Shown here in pieces: positions 1-7,017 of a stretch of 64,000 nucleotides of DNA. The position numbers and the translations under genes were made by a program. The DNA is from Clostridiaceae bacterium (GTDB lineage: Bacteria > Bacillota > Clostridia > Peptostreptococcales > Natronincolaceae), in contig JAHDLO010000016.1 in NCBI GenBank assembly GCA_018432235.1, positions 1-64,000 of the forward strand, in the 5' to 3' direction. Positions within the stretch are counted from its first letter, which is position 1; the number at the start of each line of letters is the position of its first letter. The notes under the pieces are model-generated. The model worked only from the letters and a program-made list of their open reading frames with translations, was not told where the DNA came from and ran no database searches.

Positions 1-125
1 ACGAGACGCCCGTTTGTATGCCGAGATTCCCATCGTTTTTAGATTTTGTAAACGAGAGTCTAGTTTTGTAATCGACTTTCCAGTGTTGTAAGTGAGAATC
101 CCACTTTGCAAGCGAGATTCCCTAC
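1..125. repeat. Degenerate 20-21 bp tandem repeat running off the left edge
   Basis: Four contiguous units start at 44, 64, 84 and 105 with a form like TTTTGTAANCGAGANTCCCA. A related unit lies at 13-33, and the tail of another is cut by the window edge at 1-12. Units diverge by several bases but keep the TTGTAA core and the GA(G)NNTCC half. There are no spacers, so this is not CRISPR. Arrays of short repeats like this occur at the ends of some transposable elements, including IS21-type elements where the transposase binds several sites; that assignment is inference, because no transposase lies in the window. Confidence 0.7.
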
Positions 126-145
126 AATATTTACATTTCCAGGTT

Positions 146-274
146 AATAGTAAAGCGAGAAGCCATTTTGTAAATCAAAATGCAATGTGCTAACGCTTTA
201 AGTGTATGATTACAGATAGTAGATAAAGAAAAAGACTAGCTAATGCCAATCTTTTTGTAAGCCAGGATGCGACC
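146..274. repeat. Outlying diverged copies of the same 20-bp repeat
   Basis: Weaker copies lie at 146-166 (AGTAAAGCGAGAAGCCA), 166-185 (TTTTGTAAATCAAAATGCAA) and 253-274 (TTTTTGTAAGCCAGGATGCG). They continue the left-edge array at irregular spacing. If the array is a mobile-element end, these may be eroded terminal binding sites. Nothing else is recognisable between 186 and 355. Confidence 0.45.
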
Positions 275-355
275 ACCTGGGATATATTTAATTAATCAAT
301 TATCTCTTAATTTTGGAATCGATAAGGTTGCATTTCAATTTTCGATTTAGGAAAA

Positions 356-382
356 AAACTCTGCATTAGATTAGCAGAGTTT
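356..382 (-). terminator. Rho-independent terminator of the 160-residue gene
   Basis: AAACTCTGC (356-364) and GCAGAGTTT (374-382) form a 9-bp stem. On the minus strand it is followed by a run of T. It lies just past the stop codon of the gene at 391-873. Confidence 0.85.
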
Positions 383-390
383 CATTTTCA

Positions 391-873
391 TTAGCTTCTA
401 TATTTGGCTAAGATGGCCATGTGCTCCTCAGATACCTCCGGACATTCACTTAAGATACTATCCACTACATAGTCAATGTTCGTATCATCGATTTTTTTCG
501 CACCGATGCCCGCTTCAGTAAGAATTGTCGGACCAACAATTGTAGAATAAATGGTTTCTACACAGGAGGATGCCACAGCATCGGTACCAACTGCACATTT
601 TTCAGAGAAGTACATTTCCCCATCCTTCATTATAAACTGACCATATATGTATTCCTTTTGTACCAGTTTATTGCTTTCGCTGCAGGTGTTGTTATGCTTC
701 AGATGCTCCATATGCTTAAGATCTAAAATATTTGTATGCTCTTTTCTATTCAGCACACATCTAGGGCCCAGCTCCAATAGTCTTTCCTTCATTTGCTTAG
801 ATAAACTCTCTCCAAACTCCGCGACAAATTGTCTTAAGGATATTGTTTTCTTAAGCTTATAATTTTTTTTCAA
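391..873 (-). CDS. Hypothetical protein, 160 residues, behind a structured leader
   Basis: I do not recognise this protein. It has no signal peptide or membrane segment. The N-terminus is basic (MKKNYKLKK), five cysteines are spread at about residues 39, 64, 93, 104 and 144, and a central stretch near 95-130 is rich in small residues and Thr. The start is TTG at 871-873 with AAAGGAG eight bases upstream; no ATG lies nearby. It is monocistronic, closed by a hairpin terminator, and preceded by about 200 bases of leader that fold into hairpins ending in a terminator-like stem, which suggests regulation by attenuation. It could be an accessory gene, since repeat DNA lies on its far side. Coding is supported by the ribosome site, the terminator and the intact frame, not by homology. 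Confidence 0.7.
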   Translation of the reverse strand: MKKNYKLKKTISLRQFVAEFGESLSKQMKERLLELGPRCVLNRKEHTNILDLKHMEHLKHNNTCSESNKLVQKEYIYGQFIMKDGEMYFSEKCAVGTDAVASSCVETIYSTIVGPTILTEAGIGAKKIDDTNIDYVVDSILSECPEVSEEHMAILAKYRS

Positions 874-921
874 TTCTCTCTACTCCTTTAACAGCATATT
901 TTAATACCTCATAATAAGTAT

Positions 922-1086
922 GACAAAACCACCCATAGGAAGGTGGTGTAAATTAGATAACCCCTGGTATAAACTCCATGCAGCTACATTGTCGTCAGCA
1001 CAATATTACTTGATATTCCTTCCGCCCCGCCTTGCTACAGGAAACGCTTCCTGAACATGATCTAAGGCACTGGTCTTTATCCTATT
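922..1086 (-). ncRNA. Structured 5' leader or small RNA, possible riboswitch of unknown class
   Basis: Read on the minus strand, this stretch starts after an extended -10 box and holds, in order: an outer helix AAGGC/GCCTT (1064-1068 with 1029-1033) enclosing a perfect 6-bp hairpin CAGGAA/TTCCTG (1038-1053); a hairpin ATTGT/ACAAT (988-1004); and a terminal hairpin ACCACC/GGTGGT (928-947) followed by TTTTG. A GGAAGG segment near 1016-1022 could instead pair with CCTTCC in the terminal hairpin, giving an antiterminator. The layout of promoter, folded RNA, terminator, ribosome site and gene is that of a riboswitch or attenuator. I could not match it to a class I know (TPP, FMN, SAM, cobalamin, lysine, c-di-GMP, glycine, T-box). 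It could also be a free-standing small RNA. Confidence 0.45.
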
Positions 1087-1095
1087 AGTATATCA
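1087..1095 (-). promoter_or_regulatory. Extended -10 promoter of the structured leader
   Basis: On the minus strand this reads TGATATACT, a TGnTATAAT-type extended -10 box. No good -35 is visible, as is usual for extended -10 promoters. Transcription would start near 1080, just before the hairpins. Confidence 0.5.
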
Positions 1096-1145
1096 TATAA
1101 ATCGATAATATATTACTCTAAATCATAAAATAGCTGAAAGTAAAT

Positions 1146-1246
1146 AGCAGCTCCCCAGTAGCTTGACAGCCTTAAATCTTAGTTCAGCCCTTTCTCATTG
1201 CTGTTCCTAATTTTTAAAGCTGTCAATGCACTAACAGGAAGCTGCC
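1146..1246 (-). other. 101-base rod-like imperfect hairpin after the serine operon
   Basis: TTGACAGCCTTAAA (1163-1176) pairs with TTTAAAGCTGTCAA (1213-1226) with one G-U pair. Outside it AGCAGCTCCCC pairs imperfectly with the region ending AGCTGCC at 1246, and inside it CAGCC/GCTG segments pair again. The result is a long rod interrupted by small internal loops. It begins about ten bases after the DUF1015 stop codon and may end that operon, but the T tract that follows is weak. A small RNA or a decayed mobile hairpin are alternatives. Confidence 0.5.
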
Positions 1247-1254
1247 AGTCTTAT

Positions 1255-2499
1255 TTATAATAGGTGAACAAACAATCCGCTTCTTAGCTTTGGCTCAAAC
1301 CAAGTGGATTTTGGCGGCATAACCTCGCCAATATCGGCAATTGCAAATAGCTCATCCATTGATGGCGGATAGAGGGCAAAGGCCACTTTCATATCTACCT
1401 GAGTTCTTCTTTCCAGCTCCTTCAAGCCTCTGATGCCACCGACGAAATCTATTCTCTTATCTGTTCGGGGATTCTCAATGCCAAGGATTGGGTGGAGCAG
1501 ATTCTTTTGCAGAATACTAACATCCAGTCTTTCAACAATGTCACTCTCATCAATAACATGGCTTTTAGCCGTTAGCTTATACCATTTACCATCCATATAC
1601 ATACCAAAGGTATGTCTTTCCGTTGGCTTGTATTGTCCTTCGCCATCATATGCTTCTATTTCAAAGGCTTCTGAAGCCTTCTTCAGGAATTCCACTTCAG
1701 AATTACCATTAAGGTCCTTAACCACCCTGTTGTAATCCATAATCATAAGCTCTTCATCCGGGAAGATAACCGTCATCACAAAGTTAAAGTCCTCGTCCCC
1801 AGTGAAATTAGGATTTTCCTCTCTGCGCTTAAGGCCGACCTTTACAGCAGAGGCTGTTCTATGGTGTCCATCAGCAATATATAAGTAATCCACACCTTTA
1901 AAAAGATTTTCCAGCTCCTGAATAAGGCCGGTATCATCCATCACCCACATTATATGGGAAATACCATCCTCTGAAGTAAAGTCGTAAACAGGAGGATGAT
2001 TTTGAATCCAATTATTAGTGATATCACTGATTTCTTTTTTTGCTCTGTAGGTAAAGAATACCGGCTCTGTATTGGCATTACAGTAGTCGAAGTTGTTTAT
2101 TCTGTCAACTTCCTTCTCCGGCCTTGTAAATTCATGCTTTTTAACAATATCATTCATATACTCATCAATTGAAGAGCAAGCCACCAAGCCAGTTTGAGCC
2201 CTACCATCCATAATTTGCTTATAGATATAGTATCTAGGTGCTTGATCCTGTATCATTATGCCCTCTGCAGCCATCTTTTTAAGATTTGCTGCCGCCTTTT
2301 CATAGACCTCGGTTGAATATGGATCTACGCTGTCAGCTAAGTCTATCTCCGATCTACTCACATGTAAGAAGCTATGGGGATTTCCCTCAGCCATTTTTTT
2401 TGCCTCTTCCCTATTCATAACATCATAGGGTAGGGCAGCCACCTTGTCTGCAACAGACGGATTTGGTCTTAAGCCCCTAAAGGGTTTTACTACTGCCAT
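1255..2499 (-). CDS. DUF1015 family protein, possible ParB/sulfiredoxin-fold kinase of the serine operon
   Basis: A 414-residue soluble protein with the layout of the DUF1015 family (PF06245). The N-terminal region PFRGLRPNP...LPYDV is a family signature, as is KHEFTRPEKEVDR at about 121-133. DGHHRTASAV at about 210-219 resembles the nucleotide-binding GHHR/GHRR motif of ParB/sulfiredoxin-fold proteins, a superfamily that includes free-serine kinases (SerK, SbnI). It is the third gene after serC and serA, 12 bases behind serA, with ribosome site AAGGAG and start ATG. Operon position and motif together suggest a step in serine or phosphoserine metabolism; that is inference, and the family has no settled function. 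Assignment to the family is firm, the role is open. Confidence 0.85.
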   Translation of the reverse strand: MAVVKPFRGLRPNPSVADKVAALPYDVMNREEAKKMAEGNPHSFLHVSRSEIDLADSVDPYSTEVYEKAAANLKKMAAEGIMIQDQAPRYYIYKQIMDGRAQTGLVACSSIDEYMNDIVKKHEFTRPEKEVDRINNFDYCNANTEPVFFTYRAKKEISDITNNWIQNHPPVYDFTSEDGISHIMWVMDDTGLIQELENLFKGVDYLYIADGHHRTASAVKVGLKRREENPNFTGDEDFNFVMTVIFPDEELMIMDYNRVVKDLNGNSEVEFLKKASEAFEIEAYDGEGQYKPTERHTFGMYMDGKWYKLTAKSHVIDESDIVERLDVSILQKNLLHPILGIENPRTDKRIDFVGGIRGLKELERRTQVDMKVAFALYPPSMDELFAIADIGEVMPPKSTWFEPKLRSGLFVHLL

Positions 2500-2511
2500 C
2501 GAATCATCTCC

Positions 2512-3420
2512 TTAGAAAAAGTCTTTAACTATTTTTACGATTTCCTCACCAATGGCCTCTTGAGCCTCATAGGTGGAAGCTCCAATATGAGGGCTTAGCA
2601 TAATTTTATCATGCTTTAATATCGCCTCGTTTTTAGTTGGCTCCTCCTCAAATACATCTAGAGCAGCAGCAGCCACCTTTCCACTATCCAGGGCTTGAAG
2701 TAAAGATTTTTCGCAAACCACACCGCCTCTTGCGGAGTTAATTAAGTATACCCCGTCCTTCATCATTTCAAACTCCTTTTCTCCAAGAACTGCACCTGCA
2801 GCCTTATCATAAGGAATATGTAAAGAGATAAAATCTGAAGTCTTAAGCAGCTCTTCCTTGGAAACATATTGGAAGGCCTCATTACCCTCTACTTTACCTG
2901 ACCTTGTGTTATATACTACCTTCATACCTAAACCGGTTGCCTTCTTTGCCATAGTTTGGGCGATTCTTCCAAAGCCAATTAAGCCAAGGGTCTTACCTTC
3001 TATTTGAACACCCTGATAATCATTTTTCAGCCACTTGCCTTCCTTCATGGTCAAATTAGCCTGATGGAGCTTTCTTGCAATCGTTAACATTTGCGCTATG
3101 GCCAATTCAGCCACTGCTACCTTGCTTGAATCCGGCGTATTCCTTACAGTAATTCCCTTTTCTGCAGCATAAGCCGCATCAACATTGTCTAGACCTACAC
3201 CGGCACGAACTATAAGCTTCAGCTGTCCGGTCTCCATGGCTGCATCGATTAATTCCTTTCTTACCTTTGTTGCGGATCTTACAATGATACCATCATATTC
3301 CTTTATCTTTTCCTTTAATGTCTCAATATCATAATGCTGGACAGTTAGCTCGATACCCATTTTGCTGATTTCATCCAAAGACTTTTTATCTATCGCATCA
3401 CTAACTAATATTCTTGGCAT
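2512..3420 (-). CDS. serA: D-3-phosphoglycerate dehydrogenase, short form
   Basis: Oxidises 3-phosphoglycerate to 3-phosphohydroxypyruvate with NAD, the first step of serine synthesis. The 302 residues hold the D-2-hydroxyacid dehydrogenase fold: NAD-binding GFGRIA at 149-154, catalytic Arg231 (SARGG), Glu260 (DVFEEEP) and His278 (SPHIGAST). There is no C-terminal ACT or intervening domain, so serine feedback through an ACT domain is not expected. It lies between serC (17 bases) and the DUF1015 gene (12 bases), and that context separates it from glyoxylate or lactate dehydrogenases of the same family. Start ATG with GAGGGGG upstream. Confidence 0.93.
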   Translation of the reverse strand: MPRILVSDAIDKKSLDEISKMGIELTVQHYDIETLKEKIKEYDGIIVRSATKVRKELIDAAMETGQLKLIVRAGVGLDNVDAAYAAEKGITVRNTPDSSKVAVAELAIAQMLTIARKLHQANLTMKEGKWLKNDYQGVQIEGKTLGLIGFGRIAQTMAKKATGLGMKVVYNTRSGKVEGNEAFQYVSKEELLKTSDFISLHIPYDKAAGAVLGEKEFEMMKDGVYLINSARGGVVCEKSLLQALDSGKVAAAALDVFEEEPTKNEAILKHDKIMLSPHIGASTYEAQEAIGEEIVKIVKDFF

Positions 3421-3436
3421 CCTTAGTCCCCCTCAA

Positions 3437-4507
3437 TTATAAGTTAAGAATTTCTTCAATGATATTTAGTAATACCTTAATATCCGCCAGCGTAGTATCC
3501 GCCATATGGGCAATACGGAAGGTAACATCCTTAAGGTCGCCATAGCCGTTGGATATCATATAGCCTCTTTCACCTAATTTATTGTTAAGGTCCTTAATGC
3601 TGATTTCCTTAGTGTTCTTTATGGTAGTTAAGGTATTAGAAGCATATTGGTCTTCTGCCAGCATTTCAAAGTGCTTCCTCGCCCATTCACGTACATATTT
3701 AGCCATTTCTAAATGTCTGTTGAAACGGTTCTCAAGACCTTCCTCCAGCATCTTGTCTAGTTGATAGTCAAGGGCATACATATGAGATAAGCTTGGGGTA
3801 GAAGGATATTGGTAGTCCTTCTTTTGAATGTAGTTGTATAAATCTAGAAGATCAAAGTATAAGCCCCTGTTTTCAACCTGTTTAGCTGCATCTAAAGCTT
3901 TTTGAGATATTGAGCAGATGGCCATTCCTGGAGGAAGACCAAGGCATTTTTGTGTGGAGGTGATGCATATATCAACCCCTAGCTCATCTACCGGTATGTA
4001 GGTGCCTCCCATAGAGCTTACAGTATCTAAACAGAAAATGACTTCAGGGTATTTTTTAACAACCTCAGCAATTTCCGCTACAGGGTTCATAATACCTGTT
4101 GAGGTTTCATTATGGGTTATGGTGATCAGATCATATTTTCCTGTTGCTAAGGCCTCTTCCACCATAATAGGTGTGGTAGGCTGTCCCAGCTCTGAGGAGA
4201 ATTTATCTGCTGGTACACCATTGGCAGTAGCCATCTTGTACCAACGATCACCAAAGGCACCTACAGAAAATACAGCTGCTCTTTTTCTAGTGCAGGAACG
4301 AATAGCGCCCTCCATTAAACCGCTGCCGGAGGATGTGGATAAAAGGATTTCATTGCTGGTATACATAACCTTACGCATTTTGTCAGAAATGCTTTTTTGT
4401 AGTACAGAAGCATCCTTAGTTCTGTGTCCTATCATTTGGGTGCCCATTTTCTCCAATACATCTGGTGCAACATCCACCGGACCAGGAATAAACAATCTCT
4501 TATGCAT
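3437..4507 (-). CDS. serC: Class V aminotransferase, probable phosphoserine aminotransferase
   Basis: A PLP enzyme of 356 residues related to alanine-glyoxylate/serine-pyruvate aminotransferases and the phosphoserine aminotransferases of archaea and clostridia. PLP-binding Lys is in STQKCLG (Lys187) and the pyridine-nitrogen Asp in CLDTVSS (Asp161). The N-terminus FIPGPVDVAPDVLEKMG is the family start. As first gene of an operon with serA it most likely converts 3-phosphohydroxypyruvate and glutamate to phosphoserine, although the family alone would allow alanine-glyoxylate transamination. Start ATG with a strong AGGAGG. The leader is long (about 190 bases) with no T-box seen. Confidence 0.85.
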   Translation of the reverse strand: MHKRLFIPGPVDVAPDVLEKMGTQMIGHRTKDASVLQKSISDKMRKVMYTSNEILLSTSSGSGLMEGAIRSCTRKRAAVFSVGAFGDRWYKMATANGVPADKFSSELGQPTTPIMVEEALATGKYDLITITHNETSTGIMNPVAEIAEVVKKYPEVIFCLDTVSSMGGTYIPVDELGVDICITSTQKCLGLPPGMAICSISQKALDAAKQVENRGLYFDLLDLYNYIQKKDYQYPSTPSLSHMYALDYQLDKMLEEGLENRFNRHLEMAKYVREWARKHFEMLAEDQYASNTLTTIKNTKEISIKDLNNKLGERGYMISNGYGDLKDVTFRIAHMADTTLADIKVLLNIIEEILNL

Positions 4508-4693
4508 TATAAAAAACCTCCTTTATTTATTTGAAGCAATTGTATTTATCAATTACCTCATTAAACTAAAATGTCATACTTTATTAGCCAATACTACTAA
4601 TAAAATTCCCCAAAATCATCTCTTTAAAAGCCTATTTTAAAAATTCAGAATTTTCATTAGGTAATACTGTGGTAGATTTTTCTTTATTATGTA

Positions 4694-4713
4694 ATGTCAT
4701 ACTAATTCTAGCA
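4694..4713 (-). promoter_or_regulatory. Candidate extended -10 promoter of serC with a repeated ATGTCATACT element
   Basis: The minus strand reads TGCTAGAAT (4705-4713), an extended -10 box, with only a poor -35. Immediately downstream lies AGTATGACAT (plus ATGTCATACT, 4694-4703), and the identical 10-mer recurs at 4571-4580, 123 bases closer to serC. The repeat near the start site and within the leader could be an operator; this is inference from repetition alone. Confidence 0.35.
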
Positions 4714-4802
4714 TAGATTAAAAAATCTTTCATTATTTTTTGTAAGTTTATCATGATATTGAGGTTAATTATTTTTAACATTTACAATTTTGTAGTAATT
4801 AA

Positions 4803-4828
4803 TATGCAAAAAGGCCCCGCAGGGCCTT
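4803..4828 (-). terminator. Terminator of the sigma/anti-sigma operon
   Basis: AAGGCCC (4811-4817) and GGGCCTT (4822-4828) form a GC-rich 7-bp stem with a CGCA loop. On the minus strand it is followed by TTTTGCAT. It starts four bases after the stop codon of the anti-sigma gene. Confidence 0.9.
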
Positions 4829-4832
4829 ACAG

Positions 4833-6152
4833 CTAATCAATCAGAATATCTATTGTCTCGTTATACTTCTCCATAAAGCTGATTGACTTAATAATAAATT
4901 GATATTCCTCCCCTTCTTCTGGGAAGTTCAAGGTTCTTGTAAAGAATATTTCGCCGGACTCAGTTTTTATATGGTCCTCCATGGTGGTATTTTTCAGCGA
5001 TACCCTTTTACCATCCACCATGAGATATACTCTGGATAATAAGACATCCTCCTGACTGCTTATTGTAATGTGGGTTGCACCCTCCTCTTTATATAGCTGA
5101 TTGATGACAATATTCTGTCCCAATATCTCCAGTGTCTTCTCCTTGGTTGTCTCATCAATGCTAAGACTGACATCAACATCATGGTCGACCGTAACGCTAT
5201 CTATTTGAAGTGCCAATGATTTTAAATCCTTTGGTAAAGCATCAAACTCCCATCTAAAGCTGATACCCTTTTCATTGGTAGACATACCGCCTGCCTGCTG
5301 CCTAAGAACTTCTCCATTGGCTATTAGACTGAATTCTATAGCCTTTGGTCTGAGCCTTTCACCCATAATATGATCCTTTAATAATTCAAGTGTATTCTGC
5401 AGCTTGCCTTCAATAACAGTATTGGTAGGCGAAGCAGATATTGTATTAAATTGCACTTTAGTTTCCTTCTGCTTTATAGCTATGTTCAAGCTTTTCTTTA
5501 AGGTAGCTCCCATAGCCTTTTCTCTGTCAATTTTAAAGACCATTTCTGTCTCCTCTGAATGACCATCCTCCTGCAGAAAAAATTTTAGGCTAAGGCTCCT
5601 ATCCCAGAATCCTGGAGGGGCATAGCTGGATACCCACCTGATTTCAGTGCCATCCTCACTAATTTCTCCTTGCCCATGCTTTGCCACATATCTTCTGCCC
5701 AAGCCCTTAACGAAATGATCAGCCCTTAAATTCAAGTCTGCTGCAGCCCCCTTAGGGTCCTTAATAGTGTAAAAAATCAGCATCTGATTCTCGTCAATCA
5801 TTACTGCATCAAGGGTGACGGAGCTGCCATCCTCAAAGGTGTGACTCATATCTATTATTTGTCCCTTACCAAGGTTATTAAGCTCCTTAAGGGCGGTATT
5901 CATTATATTGTCATAGCCGATAATTCTTTTACCATAGTAGGCCAGGGTATTAAAGTTATAGCCGATGATGATGGTGATCAAAAGCATTGCTACTGCTTTA
6001 AAAAACCTATTCCCCTGTCTTTTTTTCCTGGGCACCCCTCTTTCCTCCAGGGCATTATGCAATCTAGTTTCTAGATTCTCCGGCACTGGTATTTCTCTAT
6101 GCTTTTCACCCTTTGCCCTCAGCAATTCTTCGATCTCGTTATTATCCTTCAT
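4833..6152 (-). CDS. DUF4179 membrane anti-sigma factor
   Basis: A single-pass membrane protein thought to hold the partner ECF sigma factor at the membrane. A short cytoplasmic N-terminus of about 50 residues is followed by one membrane segment (about residues 55-72, AVAMLLITIIIGYNF) and a large extracytoplasmic part of the DUF4179 type, rich in beta-strand patterns. It overlaps the end of the sigma gene. I place the start at ATG 6152 (MKDNNEIEELL) because GGAGGTGA lies at ideal spacing; an ATG at 6167 with AAAGGAG is the alternative and would add five residues. Coupled overlap with the sigma gene fits a sigma/anti-sigma pair. The inducing signal cannot be read from the sequence. Confidence 0.85.
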   Translation of the reverse strand: MKDNNEIEELLRAKGEKHREIPVPENLETRLHNALEERGVPRKKRQGNRFFKAVAMLLITIIIGYNFNTLAYYGKRIIGYDNIMNTALKELNNLGKGQIIDMSHTFEDGSSVTLDAVMIDENQMLIFYTIKDPKGAAADLNLRADHFVKGLGRRYVAKHGQGEISEDGTEIRWVSSYAPPGFWDRSLSLKFFLQEDGHSEETEMVFKIDREKAMGATLKKSLNIAIKQKETKVQFNTISASPTNTVIEGKLQNTLELLKDHIMGERLRPKAIEFSLIANGEVLRQQAGGMSTNEKGISFRWEFDALPKDLKSLALQIDSVTVDHDVDVSLSIDETTKEKTLEILGQNIVINQLYKEEGATHITISSQEDVLLSRVYLMVDGKRVSLKNTTMEDHIKTESGEIFFTRTLNFPEEGEEYQFIIKSISFMEKYNETIDILID

Positions 6153-6663
6153 TAAAATCACCTCCATAGCTCTCCTTTAATTTTCTTAAACCAATAGATA
6201 ATCTTGATTTTACAGTCCCCACCGGAATTTTTAATAGCTCTGCTATGGTATTATAATCAAAATCTAAATAATACCTTAGCTTAATAATTTCCTGATGGTC
6301 TGTACTTAAGCTAGATAGGTGTCTTTCCAACAGCAGCTGCTCCTCCACTAGACCAAGACCACCACTGGTGGCTTCCTCAACATTGTTGAAATTGATCAGC
6401 CGTTTTTTCCTCTTAAGCTGCTTTTTACAGCAGTTGACTAAAATCGTCTTGCTCCAGCTATAAAAGGACGTCTCCTTTTTCAGCTGATGCAGGCCTTCAT
6501 ATAGAATAACAATCATATCCGCCATAGCATCCATAGCATCCTCTTGATTCTTCATATAGGCATAGGCCAGACTGTAATATTCCTGCTTTTTATCCATAAT
6601 AAGGCTGACCAATACCTCCTTATTACCTTGCTTTGCTTCTTTGACTCGCTTCTCAATATCCAC
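6142..6663 (-). CDS. ECF-type RNA polymerase sigma factor
   Basis: A sigma-70 family protein of 173 residues with only regions 2 and 4. Region 2 includes the helix YSLAYAYMKNQEDAMDAMADMIV, and region 4 includes LSTDHQEIIKLRYYLDFDYNTIAELLKIPVGTVKSRL with its helix-turn-helix near residues 135-155. Start is GTG at 6661-6663 with AGGTGAGG upstream. The next gene, overlapping by about 11 bases, is its DUF4179 anti-sigma. A promoter resembling the ECF consensus lies about 25 bases upstream, suggesting autoregulation. Confidence 0.92.
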   Translation of the reverse strand: MDIEKRVKEAKQGNKEVLVSLIMDKKQEYYSLAYAYMKNQEDAMDAMADMIVILYEGLHQLKKETSFYSWSKTILVNCCKKQLKRKKRLINFNNVEEATSGGLGLVEEQLLLERHLSSLSTDHQEIIKLRYYLDFDYNTIAELLKIPVGTVKSRLSIGLRKLKESYGGDFNEG

Positions 6664-6685
6664 TCCAGCACCTCACCTTCATATC

Positions 6686-6714
6686 TAAGAGTCGCAGTAG
6701 GACCGAAAGGTTCA
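6686..6714 (-). promoter_or_regulatory. Candidate ECF-type autoregulated promoter
   Basis: On the minus strand, TGAACCTT (6707-6714) and TCTTA (6686-6690) are separated by 16 bases, close to the general ECF pattern GGAACTT-N16-TCTRA. It sits right before the sigma gene. A sigma-A-like TATAAT (6714-6719) also occurs here but lacks a -35. Confidence 0.45.
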
Positions 6715-6719
6715 TTATA

Positions 6720-7017
6720 GTTCTAAATTATTTTAGTATTATTTAAACATCTGGATATTACTAAAGAATCCCTTTATTTTTCTACTATAAAAACCGATGG
6801 GTTTTCTCCCTATGCCCTTTGCCGATAGTATAATTACAATATAATGCCGCTTTGAGCAGGTCTTAGGAGGGCGTCTTTTATTGCATATAGCGCCCCTCAT
6901 TTAATTATTACAAAATATCCATTAAAATAGTAGTCTAATAATTATGAATTTTTCAAGGGATATAATATAATTAATATATAGTAATTTATCTATTACATAG
7001 TAAAAGGAGAGATGCAA
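6720..7017. other. Divergent intergenic region between the sigma operon and pepT
   Basis: AT-rich, no gene. Candidate plus-strand -10 boxes are TATAAT at 6840-6845 (weak TTGCCG 15 bases upstream) and TATAAT at 6961-6966 (no clear -35). A short GC stem AGGAGGGCG/CGCCCCTC lies at 6865-6898. The ribosome site AAAGGAGA at 7003-7010 belongs to pepT. No riboswitch is recognised. Confidence 0.5.

Noticed and set aside
1..125. CRISPR array at the left edge
   Set aside because: Units abut without unique spacers, are only 20-21 bp and diverge from each other.
901..1100. RNase P RNA, tmRNA, 6S RNA or SRP RNA in the folded leader
   Set aside because: The characteristic conserved stretches of the first two are missing, the fold is not the single long rod of 6S RNA, and the SRP core GGAAGNAGCAGC is absent.
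4002..4640. 212-codon plus-strand open frame opposite serC
   Set aside because: It lies antisense to a clear aminotransferase gene, has no ribosome site and no recognisable domain.
4508..4800. T-box leader for serine upstream of serC
   Set aside because: No AGTA loop, specifier stem, TGGNACCGCG sequence or terminator pair could be found.
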